Source: Pseudomonas fluorescens (GTDB taxonomy: Bacteria; Pseudomonadota; Gammaproteobacteria; Pseudomonadales; Pseudomonadaceae). Taken from it: DNA of 64,000 nucleotides. The notes beneath the pieces are model-generated. The model worked only from the letters and a program-made list of their open reading frames with translations, was not told the DNA's origin and searched no databases. Of this stretch, positions 9,190 to 17,929 are shown piece after piece. The translations under genes and the position numbers were made by a program. Location of the stretch: assembly GCA_902825215.1 (NCBI GenBank), contig LR782234.1, positions 1,736,001 through 1,800,000 on the forward strand, written 5' to 3'. The stretch's first letter is position 1. The number at the start of each line of letters is the position of its first letter.

Positions 9190-9936
9190 ATGACCAACAT
9201 GACCGACAACAGCATCAACCAAGCCTTCGAAGCCGAGTGCCGCGAGCAGATCGCCCAGCAGGGTGACAACCCGAAACTGACCGGCCTGGCCCGCGATTTC
9301 TTCAACGAATCGGCCAGGCACAAATACAGCTACCACTTCTCGTGGATGGGCCGCCCGATCATCCAGTTGCCGCAAGACATGATGGCCATGCAAGAGATCA
9401 TCTGGCAGGTCAAACCGGATCTGGTCATCGAGTGCGGCATCGCTCACGGCGGTTCGATCATCTACTACGCCTCGTTGCTGGAACTGCAAGGCCACGGCGA
9501 GGTGCTGGGCATCGACCTGGATATCCGTGCGCACAACCGCGAAGCGATCGAAAGCCACCCGATGGCCAAGCGCATCAAGATGATCGAAGGCTCGAGCATC
9601 GATGCAGGCATCGCCGCCCAGGTGCAAGCGGCGGCCAAGGGCAAGAAAGTCATTCTGGTGCTGGACTCCAACCACACCCACGATCACGTCCTCGAAGAGC
9701 TGCGTCTCTACGCACCGCTGGTGTCGGTCGACAGCTATTGCGTGGTGATGGACACCGTGGTCGAAGACATGCCGGCCGATTTCTTCCCGGATCGCCCGTG
9801 GGGCCCGGGTGACAACCCGAAAACCGCCGTGTGGAAATACCTGGAAGAAAACCAGGATTTCGAGATCGACCAGCAGTTGCAGAACAAGCTGCTGATCACC
9901 GTGGCGCCGGACGGCTATCTGCGTCGCGTTCGTTAA
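9190..9936 (+). CDS. CmcI-like cephalosporin hydroxylase family protein
   Basis: About 248 residues. Rossmann-like SAM/metal-binding protein of the CmcI family: DLVIECGIAHGGSIIYYASLLEL, GIDLDIR and LDSNHTHDHVLEELRLYAPLV are family motifs. Despite the name, many members in glycan loci are thought to be sugar O-methyltransferases; here the activity is unknown. Three in-frame starts exist (GTG 9178, ATG 9190, ATG 9199), none with a strong Shine-Dalgarno sequence, so the true N-terminus is uncertain by up to seven residues. It ends the tightly overlapping run that began with rfbF. Confidence 0.8.
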   Translation: MTNMTDNSINQAFEAECREQIAQQGDNPKLTGLARDFFNESARHKYSYHFSWMGRPIIQLPQDMMAMQEIIWQVKPDLVIECGIAHGGSIIYYASLLELQGHGEVLGIDLDIRAHNREAIESHPMAKRIKMIEGSSIDAGIAAQVQAAAKGKKVILVLDSNHTHDHVLEELRLYAPLVSVDSYCVVMDTVVEDMPADFFPDRPWGPGDNPKTAVWKYLEENQDFEIDQQLQNKLLITVAPDGYLRRVR

Positions 9937-9991
9937 TTCGCAACATCCCCAAAGCGTTATCTCGGCGAGTCGCCGGTTGTGGAGAGAAGTT

Positions 9992-12904
9992 ATGCAAGGC
10001 AAGTACAGTTCTGAACTGACGCTACCGCTCAGCGAGTTGTTGACGGTGGTGCTGATTACTCACAACCGGCCGGCGTTTCTGCGCCGTGCGGTGAAGTACT
10101 ACAGCAGCTTGCCCTGCCGCATCATGGTGCTGGACTCCTCGCCGGAACGGCCGGAAGGCGATTTCTCCGCCGTCGATTATCATCACGTGCCGCAATTCGC
10201 CTATTGGGGCATGCAGGCCAAACTGGCCTATGGCGTCGAGCAACTGACCACGCCCTATATGGTGCTGGCGGCGGATGACGACTTCATCGTGTTCGATTCG
10301 CTCTGCGAGTCTGTCGGCTTTCTCCAGGCCAATCGTGACTATGGCATGTGCCATGGCTATTGCCTTATGTACCTGGCGAAGGCCGATGGCGTGAACTACT
10401 ACCGCCGCGACAAGAAGGTTCAGGAAGACTATTCATCCGAGCGCGCGCAGGACCGCGTCATTGACTACATGAGTCAGTACATCCCGCCGTTTTACGCCGT
10501 GACCCGTACCGATCTGATGAAAACCTGGCACTCGGCATTGCCGCCGGGGACCAATTTTCAATGGCAGGAAATCGGTCACGTGTACTTCCTGCTGGCCAGC
10601 GCCAAGGCACGGATCCTGCCAATTCCTTATGTGGTGCGCGAGATCAACTACGGTGTGTCCGAACACAATACCGATGTATATCACTCGCTGACCTATCTCG
10701 ATGCCAGGTCGGTCGCCGAACGAGAGGCGTTCGCCGATTTCCTCGTCTCGCTGCCTACCGGTATTCAAAACCTCGATGCAGGGCAGGCCAAGGCATTTGC
10801 TCTGGAGAGCTTTGCGGCGATGGCCGAGAGTCTTGCGGTCGGTCGGGCGTTGACTGCCGAGCTGATTTTCGAGTCGACCTGGAATCAGCAATTGCGCCGG
10901 CCAGATCGGCGTTTCGGCCCACTGCAGTACGTCGAGATGCCGTTCTACAACCAGGCGTTTTTCGATCTTCTGGAGCAGTTCGAATTCATGCTGCACACCC
11001 TGCCGGCGGGTCGCCTTCAGCTGGAAGGGCTGGAAGGCGTATGGACGCGTCAGGCGCATCTGCTGCAGGCGCGCAATAACGATACGCCGGAGAGTGTGAT
11101 CGACCGGTTGTGGCAGGCGCATGATCTGAATGCGTTCAATCAGGTCGTTGCCAAGCGTCTGGCCGCGCAAATGCAAGTGCTCGGTGACGAGACGGCGGCG
11201 CAAATGCATGAATGGATCGCCCGCCTCGAGGCGCTGACGGTCGATGATCATCAGCGCACGTTCGACAAGATGCAATCGGGACGTTTGTTGAATTGGCTGG
11301 CTGCACGCGCACCGGCCATCGAGCAGCTCGAGTCGATCCGCCAGCACGTGGCTGCTGAAGGGGGTGGCCCGCAGTTCGGTATCTTCCTGCTTGATCTGGA
11401 CAACGACATCGACAAGTTGCAGGTGTCGCTCGACAGCCTGGTCGAGGGGCACTGCAAAGCATTCAGGATTGTCGTGTTCACCACCGGTGAAGCGCCGGCA
11501 GCGACCACTGCGCAGAACACCTTGCACTTTGTCCGTGTCACGCCCGGCAATCTCGTCGACAAACTCAACCAGAGCGCTCAGCAGTCGCCGAGCGACTGGT
11601 TGATGTTGGCTCAGGCCGGTGATGAGTTCACCGCCACCGGCCTGTTGCGCGCCAGCCTTGAACTGATGGGTGCCCAAGGTGTGCGTGCTGTCGCCACCGA
11701 TGAAATCCAGCGCAAGGAAAACGGTGCGCTGGTCGACGTGTTCCGCCCCGGTTTCAATCTGGATCTGCTGCAAAGCGTGCCGTCACTGATGGCGCGCCAT
11801 TGGTTGATCCGTCGCCAGGTGCTGCTCGAGGTCGGCGGCTATCAGGCCGATTTCAGCAAGGCGCTGGAATTCGATCTGTTGTTGCGCATCATCGAGCAGG
11901 GTGGCCTCGACGGCCTCGCGCATCTCGACGAGCCGCTGTTGATCACCGAGCGGGCGCCGCTGGAGGAAAACACCCACGAACGCCTGGCATTGCTGCGCCA
12001 TCTCGGCAATCGCGGCTACAAGGCCAAGGTTACTTCGCAGACGCCGGGCACCTGGCAGGTCGATTATCGCCACACCGAGCAGCCACTGGTTTCGATCATT
12101 GTGCCGGTCATCGATGATTTGCCGGCGCTGCGTCGTTGCCTGGAAGGCGTGCTGCTGCGAACCCGTTACAGCCGCTACGAAGTATTGCTGGCGGCTGACG
12201 CCCGGCAGTCGGCGCAGGTCAATGACTGGCTGGGCACGCTGCGTCATGCCAGGGTCAATGTATTGCGTGCCGATCAGCCACTGAGCGAGGTCGCGTTGTA
12301 CAACGCCGCCAGCGAGCAGGCCCAGGGTGATTATCTGGTATTGCTGGCCGCTGACAGTGAAGTGGTCAACCCGAACTGGATCGATTCGCTGCTCAATCAC
12401 GCCCAGCGCCCGGAAGTCGGGATCGTCGGTGCCAAGCTGGTCGATCGCGACGGCAAGGTCTCGCACGCCGGTTTGATCCTGGGTCTGAACGATGGCGTGG
12501 GTTCGCCCTTCATCGGCGAGAAACACAAGGCCGAGGGTTACATGCAGCGTCTGGTCGCCGAGCAAAATTATTCGGCCGTCTCCAAGGTCTGCATGATGGT
12601 GCGCAAAGAACTGTACAGCGCCTTGGGCGGGCTGGATGAAGCGACGTTTGCTGAAGGTTTCGCCGATGTCGACCTGTGCCTCAAGGCCGGTCAGGCCGGT
12701 TACCTCATCCTGTGGACGCCGCTGGTGCAAGTGCTGCACAACGGCGAGCTGGCACAAAAGCCAGCGGCACTGGCGACGCTGCGTGAAAAATGGCCCGACG
12801 CCTTCGCGCACGACCCGGCCTACAACGCCAACCTGGCCCTGACCGGCAAAGGTTTCACCCTGGGCGAAAGTGCCCCGATCAACTGGGCACAGTTGCTCGC
12901 TTAA
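9992..12904 (+). CDS. Large multidomain glycosyltransferase (TIGR00180-type plus GT2)
   Basis: 970 residues. Residues about 8-330 form a first GT-A domain of the TIGR00180 type (TVVLITHNRPAFLRRAVKYY, then AADDDF as DXD-like motif). A middle region (about 455-700) resembles a degenerate second GT-A fold (FGIFLLDLDNDIDKLQVSLDSL ending LLITERA). The C-terminus (about 700-930) is a family-2 domain (VSIIVPVIDDLPALRRCLEGVLLR, GAKLVDRDGKVSHAG, FADVDLCLKAGQAGY). ATG 9992 is chosen because GGAGAGAAG lies just upstream; the TTG 15 bases earlier has no such site. Probably assembles the flagellin glycan or transfers sugars to flagellin in the cytoplasm. Confidence 0.85.
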   Translation: MQGKYSSELTLPLSELLTVVLITHNRPAFLRRAVKYYSSLPCRIMVLDSSPERPEGDFSAVDYHHVPQFAYWGMQAKLAYGVEQLTTPYMVLAADDDFIVFDSLCESVGFLQANRDYGMCHGYCLMYLAKADGVNYYRRDKKVQEDYSSERAQDRVIDYMSQYIPPFYAVTRTDLMKTWHSALPPGTNFQWQEIGHVYFLLASAKARILPIPYVVREINYGVSEHNTDVYHSLTYLDARSVAEREAFADFLVSLPTGIQNLDAGQAKAFALESFAAMAESLAVGRALTAELIFESTWNQQLRRPDRRFGPLQYVEMPFYNQAFFDLLEQFEFMLHTLPAGRLQLEGLEGVWTRQAHLLQARNNDTPESVIDRLWQAHDLNAFNQVVAKRLAAQMQVLGDETAAQMHEWIARLEALTVDDHQRTFDKMQSGRLLNWLAARAPAIEQLESIRQHVAAEGGGPQFGIFLLDLDNDIDKLQVSLDSLVEGHCKAFRIVVFTTGEAPAATTAQNTLHFVRVTPGNLVDKLNQSAQQSPSDWLMLAQAGDEFTATGLLRASLELMGAQGVRAVATDEIQRKENGALVDVFRPGFNLDLLQSVPSLMARHWLIRRQVLLEVGGYQADFSKALEFDLLLRIIEQGGLDGLAHLDEPLLITERAPLEENTHERLALLRHLGNRGYKAKVTSQTPGTWQVDYRHTEQPLVSIIVPVIDDLPALRRCLEGVLLRTRYSRYEVLLAADARQSAQVNDWLGTLRHARVNVLRADQPLSEVALYNAASEQAQGDYLVLLAADSEVVNPNWIDSLLNHAQRPEVGIVGAKLVDRDGKVSHAGLILGLNDGVGSPFIGEKHKAEGYMQRLVAEQNYSAVSKVCMMVRKELYSALGGLDEATFAEGFADVDLCLKAGQAGYLILWTPLVQVLHNGELAQKPAALATLREKWPDAFAHDPAYNANLALTGKGFTLGESAPINWAQLLA

Positions 12905-12927
12905 GCTCGCCGGACAGGAATCAGAAC

Positions 12928-13929
12928 ATGTTCAACGGTAAATCGATCTTCATCTCCGGCGGCACCGGCTCGTTCGGGCGCAACTTCATCCGTCGCTTGC
13001 TGGAGCAATACCAGCCCAAGCGCGTGGTGGTGTTCTCGCGTGACGAGCTGAAACAGTACGAGATGCAACAGACCTTCAACGCGCCGTGCATGCGCTATTT
13101 CATCGGTGACGTGCGCGACGCCGATCGCTTGCGTCAGGCCATGCGCGGTATCGACTACGTGGTGCATGCCGCGGCGCTCAAGCAAGTACCGGCGGCGGAA
13201 TACAACCCGACCGAATGCATTCGCACCAACGTCAACGGCGCAGAAAACATCATCGCCGCTGCCATCGACAATGGCGTGAAGAAAGTCGTCGCGTTGTCTA
13301 CCGACAAGGCGGCCAGCCCGATCAATCTGTACGGCGCGACCAAGTTGCTTTCGGACAAACTGTTCGTCGCTGCCAACAACATTGCCGGCGAGCAGCAGAC
13401 CCGATTCGCCGTGGTGCGTTACGGCAACGTTGCCGGCTCGCGCGGCTCGGTCGTGCCATTCTTCAGCAAGCTGATCGCCGATGGCGCGCAGGAGCTGCCG
13501 ATCACCGACGAGCGCATGACCCGGTTCTGGATCACCCTCGATCACGGCGTGCAATTCGTGCTCGACAGCTTCGCGCGGATGCACGGCGGCGAAGTGTTCG
13601 TGCCGAAGATTCCGTCGATCCGCATCGTCGATCTGGCGCGCGGCATGGCCGAGCATTTGCCACACAAAAACGTCGGCATCCGTCCCGGCGAAAAGCTGCA
13701 TGAGCTGATGGTGCCGCTGGACGATGCGCGCATGACCCTGGAGTTCGAGGATCACTACACCATCCAGCCGTCGATTCGCTTTACCAGCGTCGATGTCGAT
13801 TTTGCCGTCGACAAACTCGGCGAGCGTGGGCGCGCGGTGAGCGAAGATTTCGAGTACCGCTCCGACACCAACCCGCAGTTCCTTTCGGTCGGGCAGATCG
13901 CCGACCTGCACGCGAAACTCTCGGCATGA
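12928..13929 (+). CDS. pseB: UDP-N-acetylglucosamine 4,6-dehydratase (inverting)
   Basis: 333 residues. First step of pseudaminic acid synthesis: dehydration and C-5 inversion of UDP-GlcNAc. Motifs: SIFISGGTGSFGRNF (cofactor), FSRDELKQYEM, SPINLYGATK (Tyr135, Lys139) and MTRFWITLDHGV, all typical of PseB/FlaA1. ATG 12928 follows GGACAGGAATCAGAAC; upstream codons in the frame belong to the overlap with the previous gene and are not part of the family. The next gene overlaps by 4 bases. Confidence 0.96.
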   Translation: MFNGKSIFISGGTGSFGRNFIRRLLEQYQPKRVVVFSRDELKQYEMQQTFNAPCMRYFIGDVRDADRLRQAMRGIDYVVHAAALKQVPAAEYNPTECIRTNVNGAENIIAAAIDNGVKKVVALSTDKAASPINLYGATKLLSDKLFVAANNIAGEQQTRFAVVRYGNVAGSRGSVVPFFSKLIADGAQELPITDERMTRFWITLDHGVQFVLDSFARMHGGEVFVPKIPSIRIVDLARGMAEHLPHKNVGIRPGEKLHELMVPLDDARMTLEFEDHYTIQPSIRFTSVDVDFAVDKLGERGRAVSEDFEYRSDTNPQFLSVGQIADLHAKLSA

Positions 13930-15086
13930 TCCCCTACGGTCGGCAAAGCCTCGATCAGGCGGACATTGATGCAGTGGTCGCGGTGCTGCAATCGGACTGG
14001 CTGACCCAAGGCCCGACCATCGAACGCTTCGAGCAGGCGATGGCCGCGCGTTGCCAGGCCGATTTCGCCGTGGCGGTGTGCAACGCCACCGCGGCGCTGC
14101 ACATCGCTTGTCTGGCGGCGGGGCTGGGGCCGGGCGATCGTTTGTGGACCACGCCGAACACCTTTCTCGCCTCGGCCAACTGCGGGCGCTATTGCGGCGC
14201 CGAGGTGGATTTCGTCGACATCGATCCGCTGACCTGGAACCTCGACGCGGTGGTTCTTGCTACGAAGCTGGAACAGGCCGAGCGCGACGGCACGTTGCCG
14301 AAAGTGCTGGTCGCGGTGGCGTTCTCGGGACAGAGCTGTGACATGCGGCGCATCGCCGAACTGGCGCAGCGCTATAACTTCACCGTGATCGAGGACGCCT
14401 CGCACGCGGTCGGCGCGAGCTATGCCGGGCGCCCGGTCGGGTGCGGCGAATTTGCCGCGATGACGGTGTTCAGTTTCCATCCGGTAAAAATCATCACCAG
14501 CGCCGAGGGCGGCATGGTCCTGACCAATCGCCCGCACCTGGCCGAGCGTCTGCAACGCCTGCGCAGTCACGGCATGACCCGTGATGCGCAGCAGATGACC
14601 GAGCCCAGTCACGGGCCCTGGTACTACCAGCAAATCGAGCTGGGCTTCAACTATCGGATTACTGACCTGCAAGCGGCGCTGGGGCTGTCACAGCTGGGCA
14701 AACTGGACGAATTCGTCGCCCGGCGCCGCGAACTGGCGGCGCGCTATGATCGCTTGCTGGCGTATTTGCCGGTGACGTTGCCGAGCCTGCAGGAAGAGGC
14801 GGAGTCTGCCTGGCACTTGTATGTGATTCGCTTGCAGACCGAGCGCATCAGCCTCAGTCATCGTCAGGTCTTCGACGGTTTGCGTGCCGCCGGTATCGGC
14901 GTGAATCTGCACTACATCCCGGTGCACTTGCAGCCTTACTATCAGGACCTGGGTTTTGCCGAGGGGGATTTTCCCGAGGCTGAACGCTACTACGCTCAAG
15001 CCATCAGCTTGCCGCTGTACCCCTTGCTGAGCGATGAGCAGCAGGATCATGTAGTCGAGCAACTGCGCCGACTGACCGAAGAATGA
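13926..15086 (+). CDS. pseC: UDP-4-amino-4,6-dideoxy-N-acetyl-beta-L-altrosamine transaminase
   Basis: 386 residues, DegT/DnrJ/EryC1 aminotransferase. Second step of pseudaminic acid synthesis, PLP-dependent with glutamate as donor. FSFHPVKIITSAEGG contains the PLP lysine (Lys188), VIEDASHAVGASY and NYRITDLQAALGLSQL are family motifs. The N-terminus IPYGRQSLDQADIDAVV is typical of PseC. Start overlaps the pseB stop (ATGA). Confidence 0.96.
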   Translation: MIPYGRQSLDQADIDAVVAVLQSDWLTQGPTIERFEQAMAARCQADFAVAVCNATAALHIACLAAGLGPGDRLWTTPNTFLASANCGRYCGAEVDFVDIDPLTWNLDAVVLATKLEQAERDGTLPKVLVAVAFSGQSCDMRRIAELAQRYNFTVIEDASHAVGASYAGRPVGCGEFAAMTVFSFHPVKIITSAEGGMVLTNRPHLAERLQRLRSHGMTRDAQQMTEPSHGPWYYQQIELGFNYRITDLQAALGLSQLGKLDEFVARRRELAARYDRLLAYLPVTLPSLQEEAESAWHLYVIRLQTERISLSHRQVFDGLRAAGIGVNLHYIPVHLQPYYQDLGFAEGDFPEAERYYAQAISLPLYPLLSDEQQDHVVEQLRRLTEE

Positions 15087-15114
15087 CCGCTGCGGCGGTG
15101 GACGAGACTGTGTC

Positions 15115-15735
15115 ATGCGCGATCTGAGCGAGCAGGAAAGGTTCTGGCAGGGTGAATTCGGCAACCAGTACGTTGAGCGCAACGTCGGCCAGGCGCTGGT
15201 GGCGGGCAACCTTGGCTTTTTCGCCAAAGCGCTGAGCCGCGCGGGTCGCGTCGACAGTCTGCTGGAGCTGGGCACCAACGCCGGCAACAATTTGCAGGCA
15301 CTGCGTCAGTTATTGCCGCGTTGCGAACTGTTCGGGGTCGAGATCAACGAAACCGCGTGCGTGCAGGCGCAGGCGCTGGACATTGCGCAGATCTGGCACG
15401 GTTCGTTGTTCGATTTTCCTGCCGAACGTCGCTACGATCTGACCCTGAGCAAAGGCGTGCTGATCCATCTGGCCCCTGAACTATTGCCTCGCGCCTACGC
15501 GCAGTTGTACGAGCTGAGCCAGCGCTACATCCTGATCGCCGAGTATTACAATCCCGCGCCGGTGGAAATCGCTTACCGCGGCAACAGCGGTAAGCTGTTC
15601 AAGCGTGATTTCGCCGGGGAAATGCTCGACCGCTATGCTGACCTGCAACTGGTCGACTATGGCTTCGTCTATCACCGCGATCCGCAGTTTCCGGCGGACG
15701 ACATCACTTGGTTCCTGTTGGAAAAACGCTCTTGA
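15115..15735 (+). CDS. Pseudaminic acid biosynthesis-associated methylase
   Basis: 206 residues. SAM-dependent methyltransferase-like protein of the family found in pse loci (TIGR03587). Motifs: SEQERFWQGEFGNQYVERN at the N-terminus, SLLELGTNAGNNLQALRQLL as SAM-binding loop, and YNPAPVEIAYRGNSGKLFKRDFAGE. The precise reaction is not established; it may methylate the nonulosonate. It lies inside the pse run, 28 bases after pseC, and shares its last bases with the next gene. Confidence 0.88.
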   Translation: MRDLSEQERFWQGEFGNQYVERNVGQALVAGNLGFFAKALSRAGRVDSLLELGTNAGNNLQALRQLLPRCELFGVEINETACVQAQALDIAQIWHGSLFDFPAERRYDLTLSKGVLIHLAPELLPRAYAQLYELSQRYILIAEYYNPAPVEIAYRGNSGKLFKRDFAGEMLDRYADLQLVDYGFVYHRDPQFPADDITWFLLEKRS

Positions 15736-16427
15736 GCAACGTCGCAATCATCCCCGCCCGTGGCGGCAGCAAGCGAATCCCGCGCAAGAATCTCTTGCCG
15801 TTCGATGGCGTGCCGATGATTGCCCGCTCGATCCGCACGGCGCTGGATTCAGGCTTGTTCGAGCAGGTCGTGGTCAGCACCGACGATGCCGAAATTGCCG
15901 AGGTCGCGAGGGCGAACGGTGCGCAGGTACCGTTCATGCGTCCGGCAGCACTGGCCGATGACTTTACCGGCACGGCGGCGGTTATTGCGCATGCGCTGGA
16001 GCAGTTGCCGACCTTCGATTTTGCCTGCTGCATTTACGCCACTGCACCGCTGTTGCAGGCACGCTATCTGCGTCAGGGTTTCGAGCTGCTGGAGCAGCAT
16101 CCTGATCGATCATTTGCGTTCTCGGTTTGCGATTTCGCTTTTCCGGTGCAGCGTGCGCTGACCGTAGACGGGGAGGGCGCCTTGACGGCGTTGTATCCCG
16201 AGTTTCGCAATACCCGCTCGCAGGATCTGCCCGAGGCGTATCAGGATGCTGGTCAGTTCTATTGGGGACGCAGCGCTGCATGGCTGCGCGGTGATGTGCT
16301 GTATTCACCGGCCAGCCTGCCGGTGATTCTGCCGCGCTATCTGGTCCAGGACATCGACACGCCCGAAGACTTCAAACGCGCCGAATACCTGTACGCGGCG
16401 CTCAAGGCCGGCGGAGAGCTTTCATGA
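15732..16427 (+). CDS. pseF: CMP-pseudaminic acid cytidylyltransferase
   Basis: 231 residues. Activates pseudaminic acid with CTP, the final step before transfer. VAIIPARGGSKRIPRKNLLPFDGVP is the NeuA/PseF signature; DIDTPEDFKRAEYLY closes the protein as in the family. The start is a TTG at 15732 whose last bases overlap the stop of the preceding gene (TTGA); the alternative TTG 15708 would add eight residues with no homology expectation. The rare start codon implies coupling to upstream translation. Confidence 0.93.
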   Translation: MSNVAIIPARGGSKRIPRKNLLPFDGVPMIARSIRTALDSGLFEQVVVSTDDAEIAEVARANGAQVPFMRPAALADDFTGTAAVIAHALEQLPTFDFACCIYATAPLLQARYLRQGFELLEQHPDRSFAFSVCDFAFPVQRALTVDGEGALTALYPEFRNTRSQDLPEAYQDAGQFYWGRSAAWLRGDVLYSPASLPVILPRYLVQDIDTPEDFKRAEYLYAALKAGGELS

Positions 16428-17929
16428 GAGTGCTGATTCGCGCTGACGCCTCGCCGACCATTGGCAGCGGTCACATCGCCCGCTGTCTGACTTTGGCGCG
16501 GGTATTGCGCCAGCAGGGCAGCCATGTTGCGTTTGCCTGTCGGCGGTTGCCGGGGCATCGGCTGGATGCCTTGAATGCCGAAGGCTTCGAAACCTTCGCG
16601 CTGCCCGAGCGCTATCGCGATGAGGACCCGCTGCAGGCCATCGAATCGATGCTGCCGTGGCAGTTCGACGTTGATGCGCTGGGCCAATTGCTGGATGGGC
16701 AGGCGGAGTTCGACTGGATCATCGTCGACCATTACGGCCTCGACCATCACTGGCAAACCGCAGCGCGACGTTGGGCGCATCGCATCGCGGCGGTGGACGA
16801 TCTGGCCACCCGGCGTTACAGCGTCGATCTGTTACTCAATCAGAATCTCTCGGGTCTGAGCGAAAACTACGCGCCGCTGCTGCCGGCGGGATGCCGCACC
16901 TTGCTCGGCCCGCGTTATGCGATGTTGCGCGAGGAATTCGACTGCGCGGCAATCGAGATCAAACCGACGGCGCGCCGGGTATTGGTCAACTTCGGCGGCT
17001 TCGATGCGGCGATGCAGACCCATCACGCGATGCTCGCCCTGGCCGATTTCAACGAGCTGCAAGTGGACTTCGTTGCCGGCGCCGACAACCCGGCGTGGGC
17101 ACAAATGCAGGCGCTGGCCGAGACGCGGCCGAACTGGCGCTTGCACAGTTTTGTCAGCGACTTTTATCAGCGCATGACCGAGGCCGATCTGTTCATCGGC
17201 GCGGGCGGCGGTACCAGTTGGGAACGTGCGGCGCTGGGCCTGCCGACCATTTGTATCGCGGTGTCGAACAACCAGCAGGCCAACGGCGAAGTCATGGCCG
17301 CTGCGGGCGCACATGTGTTTCTCGGCGCCCGTGAGCAAGTCAGCGTTGAGCAATTGCGCGATGCGGTCGGTTTCGTCGGCAACAATTTCTATTTGCGCCA
17401 GAGCCTGGCCGAACGTTCGCGGCAACTGGTCGATGGCCGTGGCGCCGAGCGTGTTGCGGCAGCATTGGCCGGCGCGGTGCTGAAATTGCGTCCGGCAACG
17501 CTGGACGATGCGCAGTTGCTGTTCGACGGGCGCAATGCCGAAGCGGTGCGGCGCGGGTCGCTGGACTCCAGCGTGATCGACTGGCCGCAGCATCTGGACT
17601 GGCTGACGGCGAGTCTGCGCAACCCGCAGCGGCTGTTGTTGATTGCCGAGGCCGACGACGGTGCCGTCGGTGTGGTGCGTTATGACCTGCGCGGGTCTGA
17701 CGCTGAAGTGTCGCTGTATCTGCTTGAGGGGCGCATCGGCCTGGGCTGGGGCAGGGCGCTGCTGGCGCGGGGCGAAGCTTTCGTCACGATGCACTGGGCG
17801 CAACTGCAAGCCATCAACGCGCGGGTTTTGCCGGACAACGCGCCCTCGTTGAATCTGTTTCGTGACGCCGGCTTCAGCCAGGAAGCCTGCGTGTTCACCC
17901 GTGTTCTGAAGGATCAATCGCATGACTAG
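16424..17929 (+). CDS. pseG: PseG hydrolase fused to a PseH-like acetyltransferase
   Basis: 501 residues, well above the roughly 280-340 of a stand-alone PseG. Residues 1 to about 345 are the UDP-2,4-diacetamido-2,4,6-trideoxy-altropyranose hydrolase: IRADASPTIGSGHIARC with the catalytic-type His17, VDDLATR and GGGTSWERAALGLPTI. Residues about 349-501 form a GNAT domain (LKLRPATLDDAQLLFDGRN, GVVRYDLRG, NAPSLNLFRDAGF), the activity given separately by PseH elsewhere. The fusion supplies the acetylation and UDP-removal steps, and no other pseH is present. Overlaps neighbours on both sides. Confidence 0.92.
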   Translation: MRVLIRADASPTIGSGHIARCLTLARVLRQQGSHVAFACRRLPGHRLDALNAEGFETFALPERYRDEDPLQAIESMLPWQFDVDALGQLLDGQAEFDWIIVDHYGLDHHWQTAARRWAHRIAAVDDLATRRYSVDLLLNQNLSGLSENYAPLLPAGCRTLLGPRYAMLREEFDCAAIEIKPTARRVLVNFGGFDAAMQTHHAMLALADFNELQVDFVAGADNPAWAQMQALAETRPNWRLHSFVSDFYQRMTEADLFIGAGGGTSWERAALGLPTICIAVSNNQQANGEVMAAAGAHVFLGAREQVSVEQLRDAVGFVGNNFYLRQSLAERSRQLVDGRGAERVAAALAGAVLKLRPATLDDAQLLFDGRNAEAVRRGSLDSSVIDWPQHLDWLTASLRNPQRLLLIAEADDGAVGVVRYDLRGSDAEVSLYLLEGRIGLGWGRALLARGEAFVTMHWAQLQAINARVLPDNAPSLNLFRDAGFSQEACVFTRVLKDQSHD

